Shown: positions 41,467-50,727, counted from the first letter of the stretch. The stretch is 64,000 nt of DNA from an uncultured Porphyromonadaceae bacterium (GCA_946187345.1 CAMHQD010000006.1:1-64000), one strand, 5' to 3'. Made by a program: numbers and translations. The notes: generated by a model not told the origin, from the letters alone.

Positions 41467-42063
41467 TCAAAATGTCACTCCCAACGACACGCTCACGCGT
41501 TTGCCCTTGGTGCGCCACACTTCGGAACTGCCCACGTCAAAAGAGTATAGCGGCATAACCCAAAGGTGTTTTGTGTCGACGCGGAAGCCGGCCCGAATGC
41601 GGTTCTCGCTTTGTCGGAACTCCGGCACGGTGGTGTATTGTGCCGTAACGCTGAATATTTTATAGACGCGGCAAGCGGCGCCGGCGCTCCAGCACGTCTT
41701 ATATTTCAGGCCGGAGTCGTAGTGAGGGTTGATTGTGGCGCCAAGTTGCACGCGGCCGATATGGTAGATCACACTCGCTTGCAGCCCAAAGTCGTAGTAG
41801 GCCGTGTTATAGGTCGTGCCAAAGTAGGGTTTGCAGCGGATGGTGAAATGCTTGATGTCGGTTTGGTAGGTGAATGCCAGACGCAGGTGCTGAAGTTTGA
41901 ATGCCTCGTCATATAAACTATGCTCCAACTCTACATTATAGGCGTTGGCAAAAGTGTAGTTAATGTTCACAAACCGCGTGTCACGCAAGCCAAGCCCGAA
42001 TTGGGCGGATGCGGCACTCGCGGTGAGCGTGGCGGCGAGCAATGTGGTGAAAAAATGCTTCAT
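41467..42063 (-). CDS. Small outer membrane beta-barrel protein
   Basis: Signal peptide, alternating beta-strands, C-terminal VSLGVTF. Confidence 0.6.
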   Translation of the reverse strand: MKHFFTTLLAATLTASAASAQFGLGLRDTRFVNINYTFANAYNVELEHSLYDEAFKLQHLRLAFTYQTDIKHFTIRCKPYFGTTYNTAYYDFGLQASVIYHIGRVQLGATINPHYDSGLKYKTCWSAGAACRVYKIFSVTAQYTTVPEFRQSENRIRAGFRVDTKHLWVMPLYSFDVGSSEVWRTKGKRVSVSLGVTF

Positions 42064-42650
42064 AAGTATCTTTGCAGTTTGGTTGAGATGACTTCATATC
42101 CGGCGGTGGTCAGGTGCAGTCCGTCGTAGTAGTAGGCGGCATTGGGCGTACCGTCGCGCAGCAACAGGTCAAATGCGTCAACATACGTCACATCAGGTTT
42201 GCTGTCACAAATGTTTTTAATCTTTTCATTGAAACTCTTTATCCGCGAGTTACTAATTAGCGGCTCAGCCCTGCTCCATTCATCGTCACGTGGCAAAATC
42301 GACAATAGATAGGTCTGCTTGGCTCCAAGTCCGATAACGGCTGCCAGATACCGTTCGATATAGGCTTGCTCGTCTTCAAGTTTGATAAGCCCCAAGTCGT
42401 TGGTGCCGCTGAGCACGACGGCAATTTGTCCGCGATAGGCATCGTGGTGTGCTTCGAGGAGCGCGACACCGCTGCTGCCAACAGCGTCGTTGCTTGTGAT
42501 GCGGTCTGGGAAATAATACTTCACGTCCCACCCCGTGACGAGCGAGTCGCCGATGAAACAAAGCCTGTCGTTGAGGTCGTTGTCCTTTGTGCAGCAAGTA
42601 GTTATAAGCATTATGCCAGCCAATATGAATACTTTGTGAAACAATCCCAT
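42060..42650 (-). CDS. SGNH/GDSL hydrolase lipoprotein
   Basis: LITTCCTKDND lipobox; LCFIGDSLVTGWD; LSGTNDLGLI; YYDGLHLTTAGYEVIS. Confidence 0.88.
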   Translation of the reverse strand: MGLFHKVFILAGIMLITTCCTKDNDLNDRLCFIGDSLVTGWDVKYYFPDRITSNDAVGSSGVALLEAHHDAYRGQIAVVLSGTNDLGLIKLEDEQAYIERYLAAVIGLGAKQTYLLSILPRDDEWSRAEPLISNSRIKSFNEKIKNICDSKPDVTYVDAFDLLLRDGTPNAAYYYDGLHLTTAGYEVISTKLQRYL

Positions 42651-42825
42651 TGTTGTTGCAATTAAAATACAAAAGTAGTGATTTGATGTGATAGGTCTTT
42701 GTTTTGTTTTGTTAATAGTTGTTAATTGCATCCGAAAATGGATTGGCTCGATGATTTGTTAAGAGAAAATGAGTTAATTTTGTATTTTATTCTTAGTTTT
42801 TTTCCGTTTGTTTTGTTTTAACACG

Positions 42826-44241
42826 ATGATTTATAACTCTTTTAATTTCATTGTTGTTTTTCCTTTACTTTTCCTCCTGTATTACGCGATTCCGGCCACT
42901 TATGAAAGAGCAAGGAACGCTTTCCTGCTGTTGGTGAGTTACTTGTTATACCTCCAGTGGGAGCCGGTTTATGCTCTGGTCCTGCTCGGGGTGACGATTG
43001 TCACCTTTGCAACAGCAATCTTTATCGAGTATGCCACAAGACGCAAGTTATACCTGACCTTGGGGGTGATTGTCTCATTGTCGCCACTGATCTTTTTTAA
43101 ATATTCCAATTTCATCAATGATAACATTAACGCTCTCTTTTCAACTCTGGGTCTGAATTTTCATCTGCCGGGATTGAATTGGGCGATACCCGTTGGTATT
43201 TCATTTTTCACTTTTCAAGCCTTAGGTTATCTGTGGGATGTATATTATAAAAGACAACAAGTTGAACGTGATTTTTTGACTTACGCTCTCTTTGTCTCTT
43301 TCTTCCCAAGCATCATTTCCGGACCAATCAACAAGGCCTCGTTACTAATTCCGCAACTGAAAAACATCAGGCCATATTTCGACTACACTAAGGCTGTGGC
43401 GGGTTTGAAAGCCATTCTGTGGGGAATGTTTATGAAGGTGGTCGTGGCCGACCGTGTCGCGATTTATGTCGATACGGTTTTGCCGAACTATGAAAACTAC
43501 ACCGGCATCACTTGCTTTGTGGCTAGCCTGATGTACACAATCCAGATATATGCCGACTTCGCCGGATATTCTTTGATGGCAATCGGTGTGGGACGGGTGC
43601 TTGGCATTGAGTTGACCCAAAACTTCCGTAGGCCTTATTTTGCCGTTAGTGTCACAGACTTTTGGCGAAGGTGGCACATCTCGCTATCTACTTGGCTCAA
43701 AGACTATATCTACATCCCATTGGGAGGCAGCCGGTGCTCTAAGGCACGCAATTATGTCAATATCTTCATCACTTTCCTCGTTAGCGGCATTTGGCACGGG
43801 GCTAACTGGACTTTTGTCGTTTGGGGGGCGTTGCATGGTGTTAGTCAGATTATTGAGAAAGCCCTCGGTCAACAAGCGTGCCATTATCGGTGGTTTGGTA
43901 AGTCGGTTAAAATCATCATCACTTTCCTTATTGTCAACTTTGCGTGGATTTTCTTCAGAATGCCGTCGTTGAATGACGCATGTGGGGTGGTAGCCAGAAT
44001 TTTTGACCTCTCCATACCATTTAGTGTGTTTTCACCCGGTGGTACGGCAACTCTTTATATGGTTTTAGGCATCATTATGCTGGCGGTAAAGGAAATAGTC
44101 GAGGAATTTGGTGGTGGCGCGCGAATGCCATTCAACAATCGTCGCGCGGCCGTCCGTTGGGGTTCCTATGCCTTTGTGATGGTTATGATTCTATTGTGTG
44201 GCGTGTTCAGTTCCGACCAGTTTATCTATGCAAATTTCTAA
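42826..44241 (+). CDS. MBOAT family O-acyltransferase (AlgI-like)
   Basis: VPVGISFFTFQALGYLWDVYY-type core (IPVGISFFTFQ), WRRWHISLSTWLKDYIYIPLGGSR, GIWHGANWTFVVWGALHG. Confidence 0.93.
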   Translation: MIYNSFNFIVVFPLLFLLYYAIPATYERARNAFLLLVSYLLYLQWEPVYALVLLGVTIVTFATAIFIEYATRRKLYLTLGVIVSLSPLIFFKYSNFINDNINALFSTLGLNFHLPGLNWAIPVGISFFTFQALGYLWDVYYKRQQVERDFLTYALFVSFFPSIISGPINKASLLIPQLKNIRPYFDYTKAVAGLKAILWGMFMKVVVADRVAIYVDTVLPNYENYTGITCFVASLMYTIQIYADFAGYSLMAIGVGRVLGIELTQNFRRPYFAVSVTDFWRRWHISLSTWLKDYIYIPLGGSRCSKARNYVNIFITFLVSGIWHGANWTFVVWGALHGVSQIIEKALGQQACHYRWFGKSVKIIITFLIVNFAWIFFRMPSLNDACGVVARIFDLSIPFSVFSPGGTATLYMVLGIIMLAVKEIVEEFGGGARMPFNNRRAAVRWGSYAFVMVMILLCGVFSSDQFIYANF

Positions 44242-44243
44242 GC

Positions 44244-45155
44244 ATGAAAAGGTTCATTCTTAAAATATCGTTATTCCTGCTTTGTGTACTCGCGATTGAC
44301 CGTGGCATCGGAGCCGTTTTGGCTTATATGGCTCAGCATGCCAAAGGTGGATATTTGGGGCACCAGAACTATATCGTTAACAACTCGACGGACGACATTT
44401 TGGTTTTCGGCTCTTCGCGGGCAATACATCACTATAACACGCCGATGATGAGAGACTCGCTAGGGGTGAGTTGTTATAATTGCGGGCAGGATGGTGAGGG
44501 CGTGATTCTGTTTTATGGCTGGTGGCAGTTTATCAAAAAGCGGCACCACCCCAAGTTGTTAATCTATGAGATTAACCCAGAGTATGATATCGAGGTGGAC
44601 GATAATACCAAGCATCTGGGCTGGCTCAAGGGACTCTATGACAATAATGAAATTAGGAATGAGTTCAACAGCGTAGACCCCTTAGAGAAATATAAAATGA
44701 TGAGTATGCTATATCGCTACAACTCCAGGTTCCACCAAATCATAATTGACTTTCTGCACCCGGTACATGCCATAAACCTAGGTTTCTTGCCCGTTGACCA
44801 GGAATTGGACCCGTTGAGAGTGCGCGGCGACAATGTCAATGTACCATCTGGAATCAATAAAATTCGTGTCGATTCGCTTAAGATGAGTTATCTTGACCAA
44901 ATAATTCAAGATGTGGGTAGTGAGCATTTTGTTCTTGTCTATTCGCCAACGTGGTACGGTAAGCATTATCCCGCGTTGGAGATTGTAAAACAATTCGCCG
45001 CTGCGCGGAATGTGCCTTTTATCGATTTCTCGACTAGCGACAAGTATTCCCATCATAATGAGTTTTTCTACGACGGCTATCACATGAACGCTCGTGGCGC
45101 TGATGAGTTCACTCGTGATTTGATGCGCGAGATTTGTTCGCGCGGACTGTTGTGA
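44244..45155 (+). CDS. Membrane-anchored SGNH/AlgJ-DltD-like protein, paralog of 30244-31155
   Basis: ILVFGSSRAIHHYNTPMMRDSLGVSCYNCGQDGEG aligned with VVLGSSRARHHYDPSLLASLPGCETCYNSGCDGHG; FYDGYHMNARGADEFTRDLM. Confidence 0.75.
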   Translation: MKRFILKISLFLLCVLAIDRGIGAVLAYMAQHAKGGYLGHQNYIVNNSTDDILVFGSSRAIHHYNTPMMRDSLGVSCYNCGQDGEGVILFYGWWQFIKKRHHPKLLIYEINPEYDIEVDDNTKHLGWLKGLYDNNEIRNEFNSVDPLEKYKMMSMLYRYNSRFHQIIIDFLHPVHAINLGFLPVDQELDPLRVRGDNVNVPSGINKIRVDSLKMSYLDQIIQDVGSEHFVLVYSPTWYGKHYPALEIVKQFAAARNVPFIDFSTSDKYSHHNEFFYDGYHMNARGADEFTRDLMREICSRGLL

Positions 45156-45176
45156 CGGAGCGAGGCGGGCTGTTTC

Positions 45177-45566
45177 GGCGATAAAAAGCCGGTTTGTCTA
45201 TTTTGAGTTGGACGGCACGCGGGAAATCGCTACCTTTGTGGTGATGAAATTCATCATCACTTCCTTCATTATGTCACAATTCAAGATTTTGTTGGCCTTG
45301 GCGCTGGCACTGGCGGCGGCCGGCGCCCAGTCGTGGACCCTGCAACAGTGCATCGACCACGCCAAGCTGCAGAACATCTCCATCAAGCAGCAGCGGGTGA
45401 GCGTGGCTCAGGCCGAACTTGACGTGAGTGACGCCAAGGCGGCGCTTTGCTGAAGAATTGCTTTGATGGCAGCAACCATATGATGATTGTTTTTGGCGGT
45501 TTCGCGCTGTTTGTCGGCGCGGTGTTTGTCTTTATCATCCAGGACCGCAAGGCGGCTGCCGCTTAA
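45177..45566 (+). pseudogene. Chimeric relic: promoter + 5' end of tolC-like gene fused to 3' end of an MFS transporter gene
   Basis: 45177-45444 nearly matches 8229-8500; 45450-45566 reads LKNCFDGSNHMMIVFGGFALFVGAVFVFIIQDRKAAAA*, matching the MFS C-terminus ...LLVVGAVCVFIIQDRKAAA. Confidence 0.85.
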
Positions 45567-45591
45567 GGATGCGCCTAAACCACAACTCTTT

Positions 45592-45635
45592 AACAAATTC
45601 CACGGATAACGATAACATTATTCGTGGGATTTGTT
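45592..45635. terminator. Hairpin after chimeric relic
   Basis: AACAAATTCCACGGATAA...TTATTCGTGGGATTTGTT. Confidence 0.6.
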
Positions 45636-45737
45636 TTGATGGATAGTAACCGGGATTATTATTTGGCGGTTTCAAATATTTTGCTTATCTTTGTAAAAAT
45701 TTGATGTTTTACTCACTATTTAATCTACTACACAATT

Positions 45738-46283
45738 ATGGCAAAGAAATGGATTTGTACCGTGTGCGGTTATGTGCACGAGGGAGACACACCACCCGAG
45801 AAGTGTCCGCTATGCAAGCAGCCGGCCGAGAAGTTCAAGCTGGTTGAGGATGATAAGCAGAGTTATGCCAGCGAGCATGAACTGGGCATTGGCCAGGGGG
45901 TTGACCCCGAGATTGTTGAGCACCTGCGTGCCCACTTCATCGGCGAATGCAGTGAGGTGGGACAGTATCTGGCCATGTCTCGCCAGGCCCACCGCGAGGG
46001 CTATCCCGAGATTGGCGAGGCATTCCGCCGCTACGCTCTCGAGGAGGCCGAGCACGCCGCCCGCTACGCCGAGATGCTCGGCGAGGTCGTGTGGGACACC
46101 AAGACCAACCTTGAGAAGCGCGCCGCCGCCGAGCATGGAGCGTGCGAGGAGAAGACACGCATCGCCAAGTTGGCTAAGGCACATGGCTTGGACGCCATCC
46201 ATGACAACCTGCATGAGATCGCGCGTGACGAGGCACGCCATGGCCGCGGCTTCCAGGGTATGCTCGACCGCTATTTCAAGTAG
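45738..46283 (+). CDS. Reverse rubrerythrin (N-terminal rubredoxin + ferritin-like domain)
   Basis: MAKKWICTVCGYVHEGDTPPEKCPLCKQPAEKF followed by ferritin-like EExxH helices. Confidence 0.9.
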   Translation: MAKKWICTVCGYVHEGDTPPEKCPLCKQPAEKFKLVEDDKQSYASEHELGIGQGVDPEIVEHLRAHFIGECSEVGQYLAMSRQAHREGYPEIGEAFRRYALEEAEHAARYAEMLGEVVWDTKTNLEKRAAAEHGACEEKTRIAKLAKAHGLDAIHDNLHEIARDEARHGRGFQGMLDRYFK

Positions 46284-46323
46284 CCTGTCGCTTGTGGCAG
46301 ATGGCGTATAGGCCTCCTGCCTG

Positions 46324-46398
46324 AATTTCCCCAAATCTCACAAATCCCGCGAATTGCTAATATATAATTCGTGGGATTTGTGAGATTTGGGGGGAATT
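46324..46398. repeat. Long inverted repeat between rubrerythrin and lysS, overlapping lysS promoter
   Basis: TTCCCCAAATCTCACAAATCCCGCGAATT / AATTCGTGGGATTTGTGAGATTTGGGGGGAA. Confidence 0.8.
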
Positions 46399-46477
46399 TT
46401 GTACCTTTGCAGTCTCAAACGACAAACGTTCCTTGCGCGGCCACTTTGTGGCCGCCACATAATAACTAACGACTAAT

Positions 46478-48232
46478 ATGAATATTCTTGAACTGAGCGA
46501 ACAAGAGATAGTGCGCCGCAACTCGCTGGCGCAACTGCGGGAGCGCGGCATTGACCCGTATCCTGCCGCCGAATATGTGGTGACAGCCTATAGCGACGCG
46601 ATATTGCGCGATTTTGACGACAATGCCGCCGAGCCGTGGCGCGTGAGTATCGCCGGCCGCATGATGAACCGCCGCATCATGGGCAAGGCCTCGTTCTTTG
46701 AGTTGCTTGACAGCCGCGGACGTGTGCAAGTGTACGTCAGCCGCGACGCGTTGTGTCCCGACGAGGACAAGGATTTATACAACGTTGTATTCAAGAAACT
46801 GATGGATATGGGCGACTTTGTGGGCGTGGAGGGCTATGTGTTCCGCACACAGACGGGCGAGATTAGCGTCCACGCCGAGCGGCTGACGATGCTCAGCAAG
46901 TCGCTGCGGCCGCTGCCGGTGGTGAAGGTGAAGGACGGTGTGGCCTACGACTCGTTTGACGACCCGGAACTGCGCTACCGCCAGCGTTACGTCGACCTGA
47001 TTGTGAACGACGGCGTGAAGGACACCTTCCTCAAGCGAGCCACGGTGTTGCGCACGCTGCGACAGGTGCTTGACGAGGCCGGATACACCGAGGTGGAGAC
47101 ACCCACCCTGCAGGCAATCGCCGGCGGCGCCAGCGCGCGGCCGTTCATCACCCACTTTAACGCGTTGAACATTGATATGTATATGCGCATCGCCACCGAG
47201 TTATATCTCAAGCGACTGATCGTTGGCGGCTTTGAGGGTGTGTACGAGATAGGCAAGAACTTCCGCAACGAGGGCATGGACCGTAACCACAACCCGGAGT
47301 TCACCTGCATGGAACTCTATGTGCAATACAAGGACTATAACTGGATGATGACCTTTACCGAGCAGTTGCTGGAGCGCATCTGTATCGCCGTCAACGGCAA
47401 GCCCGAGACGGTGGTCGACGGCAAGACAATCAGCCTCAAGGCTCCCTTCCGCCGCCTGCCCATCCTCGATGCCATCAAGGAGAAGACGGGCTATGACCTC
47501 AATGGCATGGACGAGGAGCAAATCCGCGATGTGGCTCGCAAACTCGGCATCGAGGTGGACGACACCATGGGCAAGGGCAAACTCATCGACGAGATCTTCG
47601 GTGAGATGTGTGAGGGCGATTTCATCCAGCCCACATTCATTATCGACTATCCCGTGGAGATGTCGCCGCTCACCAAGATGCACCGCAGCAAGCCGGGCCT
47701 GACCGAGCGATTTGAACTGATGGTGAACGGCAAGGAAATCGCCAACGCATATAGCGAACTCAATGACCCGATTGACCAGGAGGAGCGCTTTGTGGAGCAG
47801 ATGCGCCTGGCCGACAAGGGCGACGATGAGGCGATGATTATCGACCACGACTTCCTGCGCGCCCTCCAATATGGCATGCCGCCCACGAGCGGCATCGGCA
47901 TCGGTATCGACCGCCTGGTGATGCTCATGACGGGCAACGCCTATATCCAGGACGTGCTCCTGTTCCCGCAGATGCGTCCCGAGAAGGTGGCGCGCCGCGA
48001 CAAGCCCGAGGCTTACGCCGCATTAGGTGTGCCGGCCGAGTGGGTGCCGGTGATTCACAAGGCCGGATACCTCACCGTGGAGGCTCTGGGCGCCATTGAC
48101 CGCCCGGGCAAGTTGTTCCAAGAACTGCAGGACATCAACAAGAAGTACCACTTGGGCTACACCCTGCCCGTGATAGACGATGTCAAACGCTGGGTGGAGG
48201 CCGCAGCGGCCCAAAGCGCGCCGCCCGCCTGA
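46478..48232 (+). CDS. lysS: Lysyl-tRNA synthetase (class II)
   Basis: [81 protein letters not shown]. Confidence 0.97.
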   Translation: MNILELSEQEIVRRNSLAQLRERGIDPYPAAEYVVTAYSDAILRDFDDNAAEPWRVSIAGRMMNRRIMGKASFFELLDSRGRVQVYVSRDALCPDEDKDLYNVVFKKLMDMGDFVGVEGYVFRTQTGEISVHAERLTMLSKSLRPLPVVKVKDGVAYDSFDDPELRYRQRYVDLIVNDGVKDTFLKRATVLRTLRQVLDEAGYTEVETPTLQAIAGGASARPFITHFNALNIDMYMRIATELYLKRLIVGGFEGVYEIGKNFRNEGMDRNHNPEFTCMELYVQYKDYNWMMTFTEQLLERICIAVNGKPETVVDGKTISLKAPFRRLPILDAIKEKTGYDLNGMDEEQIRDVARKLGIEVDDTMGKGKLIDEIFGEMCEGDFIQPTFIIDYPVEMSPLTKMHRSKPGLTERFELMVNGKEIANAYSELNDPIDQEERFVEQMRLADKGDDEAMIIDHDFLRALQYGMPPTSGIGIGIDRLVMLMTGNAYIQDVLLFPQMRPEKVARRDKPEAYAALGVPAEWVPVIHKAGYLTVEALGAIDRPGKLFQELQDINKKYHLGYTLPVIDDVKRWVEAAAAQSAPPA

Positions 48233-48267
48233 AAGGCCGGAGTCCCCTCAATCCGCAACTCTCCAAC

Positions 48268-48490
48268 CTCTCGTCTATTTACGTCAATTTACGTCTATTT
48301 TTATCTTTATATCTCCCGTGAATTAACGTGAATTCCCGTGAATACTTTTATATTACAAAATTGAGATTATTCACTGATTCTCATCATCAAAATATTTCAC
48401 GAAAGTTCACGGAAATTCACGGGATGCAATATTTTACGATAAGGATTTTACGGATTTTTCGTGAGAATAATAGACGAAAATAGACGAGAG
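48268..48490. repeat. About 220-bp AT-rich inverted-repeat element
   Basis: Ends CTCTCGTCTA / TAGACGAGAG; inner arms TCCCGTGAATTAACGTGAATTCCCGTGAAT / TTCACGAAAGTTCACGGAAATTCACGGGA. Confidence 0.65.
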
Positions 48491-48550
48491 AAATTTTAAT
48501 TTTGGACAGGCAAACAACGAGTGACGGATTTTACGTGAGATAGTTATTAG

Positions 48551-49867
48551 TCAGATGAACATCACGAAATAGACGGGCATATATGTGACCCCGGCCTCTG
48601 AAACGACCTCGCGGCTATTGGACAAGACAACAGCCTTCTTGACGTTATACTCGGCATTGGAGATGAACGTGTCTATCGCACTGTGCACTTTGTAATCTTT
48701 GCCGGACTTAACCTCAAGCGGCATCACCGACAACAAATCATAGCGTTCAACCAAGAAGTCAACCTCGCCATGCTTTTTGTTATCATAGTAATACAGTTTG
48801 TGGCCGTGGGCATGCAACTCTTGAGCGACCGCTGTTTCATAGACCGAACCGAGGTTAATGCTCGCCGCGTCGTCGAGCACGGCTGTGATGTTATTGCGGT
48901 ATAACACGCTCGTTAAAATGCCCACATCGTTAAGATAGAGTTTCAACAGATTTTTGACGCAGGACTCCAGCATTGGGAAACGAGGTTGAGACACCGCTTT
49001 CACTTCGAGCGCAATGCCGGCTTGCAGCAGATACTCAAACTCATCGGCATAGTCGCTGAACCGCTTATTGCTCTTCCCCTCAATACTATTGACAAACAGG
49101 CGTTTGCGTTTGTTCTCCATATTTGAGGGGATTACGGCATAAAGGCTACGTATCTTCAACTTGTTCTGCCGGTCATATTGCGAGGCGTCGTCGCCATAAA
49201 AGTCGTGTATCGACTGCTGAATGTCGCGCACCAGAGCCATATTGCCGCTTTCCACAAAGGTATTCACCGCGTCAGGCAGCCCACCCACAAGCAGATATTT
49301 CCTAAACAAGTCCATCAATTGGGTGTGCATCCCCTCGTCGAGGGATTTCTCTTCAAGATAATGTTTCCTCAAATACTCCATTACCTCCGCGTTCCAGCCA
49401 TTAGCCGTTAGGAATTCCTCAAAATCAAGAGGATACATGTGTTTAACCTCTATGCTGCCAATCGGTATCGAGACCGATTTGGCCAGCGCGACCCCCAACA
49501 GCGAGCCGCTTGCAATATAGGTGAAGCGATCCTCGGCCTTGAGAAACTTAAGCATTGTGAACAGGTGAGGATAGGCTTGGATTTCGTCAAGGAAAACCAA
49601 TGTGTCACTCTTATTCCCAAGTTTGCTTCCGAATTGTACGCTCAGGCGCATATATAGGTCGGAGGGTGTTTTCACCGACCGATAGAACTGTGGGCCGTTG
49701 GCATCCTCCAACAGATTAACTTCGATATAATTTTTAAACATCTGTTGACCCACGTGGCGGATTATATATGACTTGCCCACCTGCCTCGCTCCGTCAATAA
49801 TCAATATCCGGTTTGATGAGGAAGTGAAATAATGACGTATCTCGTTTTCTATCTTGCGTTTGAGCAT
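48551..49867 (-). CDS. AAA ATPase with DUF4143-type C-terminal domain
   Basis: LIIDGARQVGKSYIIRHVG, LVFLDEIQAYP, C-terminal YDNKKHGEVDFLVERYDLLSVMPLEVKSGKDYK. Confidence 0.9.
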   Translation of the reverse strand: MLKRKIENEIRHYFTSSSNRILIIDGARQVGKSYIIRHVGQQMFKNYIEVNLLEDANGPQFYRSVKTPSDLYMRLSVQFGSKLGNKSDTLVFLDEIQAYPHLFTMLKFLKAEDRFTYIASGSLLGVALAKSVSIPIGSIEVKHMYPLDFEEFLTANGWNAEVMEYLRKHYLEEKSLDEGMHTQLMDLFRKYLLVGGLPDAVNTFVESGNMALVRDIQQSIHDFYGDDASQYDRQNKLKIRSLYAVIPSNMENKRKRLFVNSIEGKSNKRFSDYADEFEYLLQAGIALEVKAVSQPRFPMLESCVKNLLKLYLNDVGILTSVLYRNNITAVLDDAASINLGSVYETAVAQELHAHGHKLYYYDNKKHGEVDFLVERYDLLSVMPLEVKSGKDYKVHSAIDTFISNAEYNVKKAVVLSNSREVVSEAGVTYMPVYFVMFI

Positions 49868-49874
49868 AATATTT

Positions 49875-49982
49875 GCACTTTTTCGTAAAAATTAGTGCCA
49901 CAAAAATACACTTTTTCCGAATATTTTCAAAGAAAAAACGCATTTTTTCCGAATTTTTAAGGCTAAAAATCGCACTTTTTCC
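49875..49982. repeat. Four GCACTTTTTCCGAA-like direct repeats upstream of the DUF4143 ATPase
   Basis: Copies at about 49875, 49908, 49940, 49972 (32-33 bp period). Confidence 0.6.
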
Positions 49983-49991
49983 AAAAAAATA

Positions 49992-50042
49992 GGGACGGTT
50001 CTTCTGCTTCACGACTTGTCGCTGAAACAGAAGAACCGTCCC
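49992..50042. repeat. REP/BIME-like palindrome GGGACGGTTCTTCTG...CAGAAGAACCGTCCC
   Basis: Perfect 15-bp arms around a 21-nt loop; resembles RAYT-associated REP palindromes. Confidence 0.7.
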
Positions 50043-50060
50043 CACCATTCGTGTTTAAGT

Positions 50061-50567
50061 TCAGTCGCGCATGCGGTCGCCGCGCTTGCCTCGTTTGCCG
50101 CCGCGGTCACCGCGGTCGCCATCGCCGTGACGATGGCCACGGGGATTGTGGCGCAACTTCTCCTGCATCTTCTTCTCCACTTGGAAGAACTGTCGCAACT
50201 GCTTGGCGTTTAGCACGGTGGCAAGTTTGTCAACAACGCCGAGGCGGATGTCGGCGGCCTTTTTCTGGCCCTGCAGGCGCTCCTTGATGATTGCGGCCTC
50301 CTGCTCGACGGTCACGTTGTCATCGTGGGAACGCTTCTTGTCCATCTTGCGGTCGCGCGGAGTGACCGTCTGGCGCATCTGCGCGTCATAGTCGCGGTAG
50401 ATGGGTTCGAACTTGGCCTTCTGCTCGTCGGTGAGTTTCAGGCGATAGACCATTTCGTCCATCTTGGCCTCAAAAAGGCGGGTCTCCATGCCCTCGTCGG
50501 GCATCTCTTGGGCGACGGCGGTGGCACTGGCCACAAGCATCATCGCGAGAAAAAGAATCTTCTTCAT
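50061..50567 (-). CDS. Spy/CpxP-like periplasmic protein
   Basis: Signal peptide, YRLKLTDEQKAKFEPIYRDYDAQM, Arg/Gly/Asp-rich tail. Confidence 0.65.
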   Translation of the reverse strand: MKKILFLAMMLVASATAVAQEMPDEGMETRLFEAKMDEMVYRLKLTDEQKAKFEPIYRDYDAQMRQTVTPRDRKMDKKRSHDDNVTVEQEAAIIKERLQGQKKAADIRLGVVDKLATVLNAKQLRQFFQVEKKMQEKLRHNPRGHRHGDGDRGDRGGKRGKRGDRMRD

Positions 50568-50727
50568 AGTCTTGTGAATTGTTTAATAAAATAATTGTCG
50601 TTATTGATGAGTTATGGTTATTTGGCGCGCTGTCGCGTGGAAATCTTTCAAAATTTTTATTCTCTGATCAAAAAGGATCCGTAGATTTTTGTTAGATTTC
50701 CCACCCGTCAGGGCGGCTAAACCAATC

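Noticed and set aside
45271-45453. Stand-alone 60-aa secreted peptide gene
   Set aside because: Better explained as the 5' stub of the tolC-MFS chimeric relic, though it keeps a promoter; reported as a scar rather than a gene.
49794-50048. 84-aa ORF upstream of the DUF4143 ATPase
   Set aside because: Spans the direct-repeat and REP-like intergenic sequence; Lys/Phe-rich translation of AT-rich repeats.
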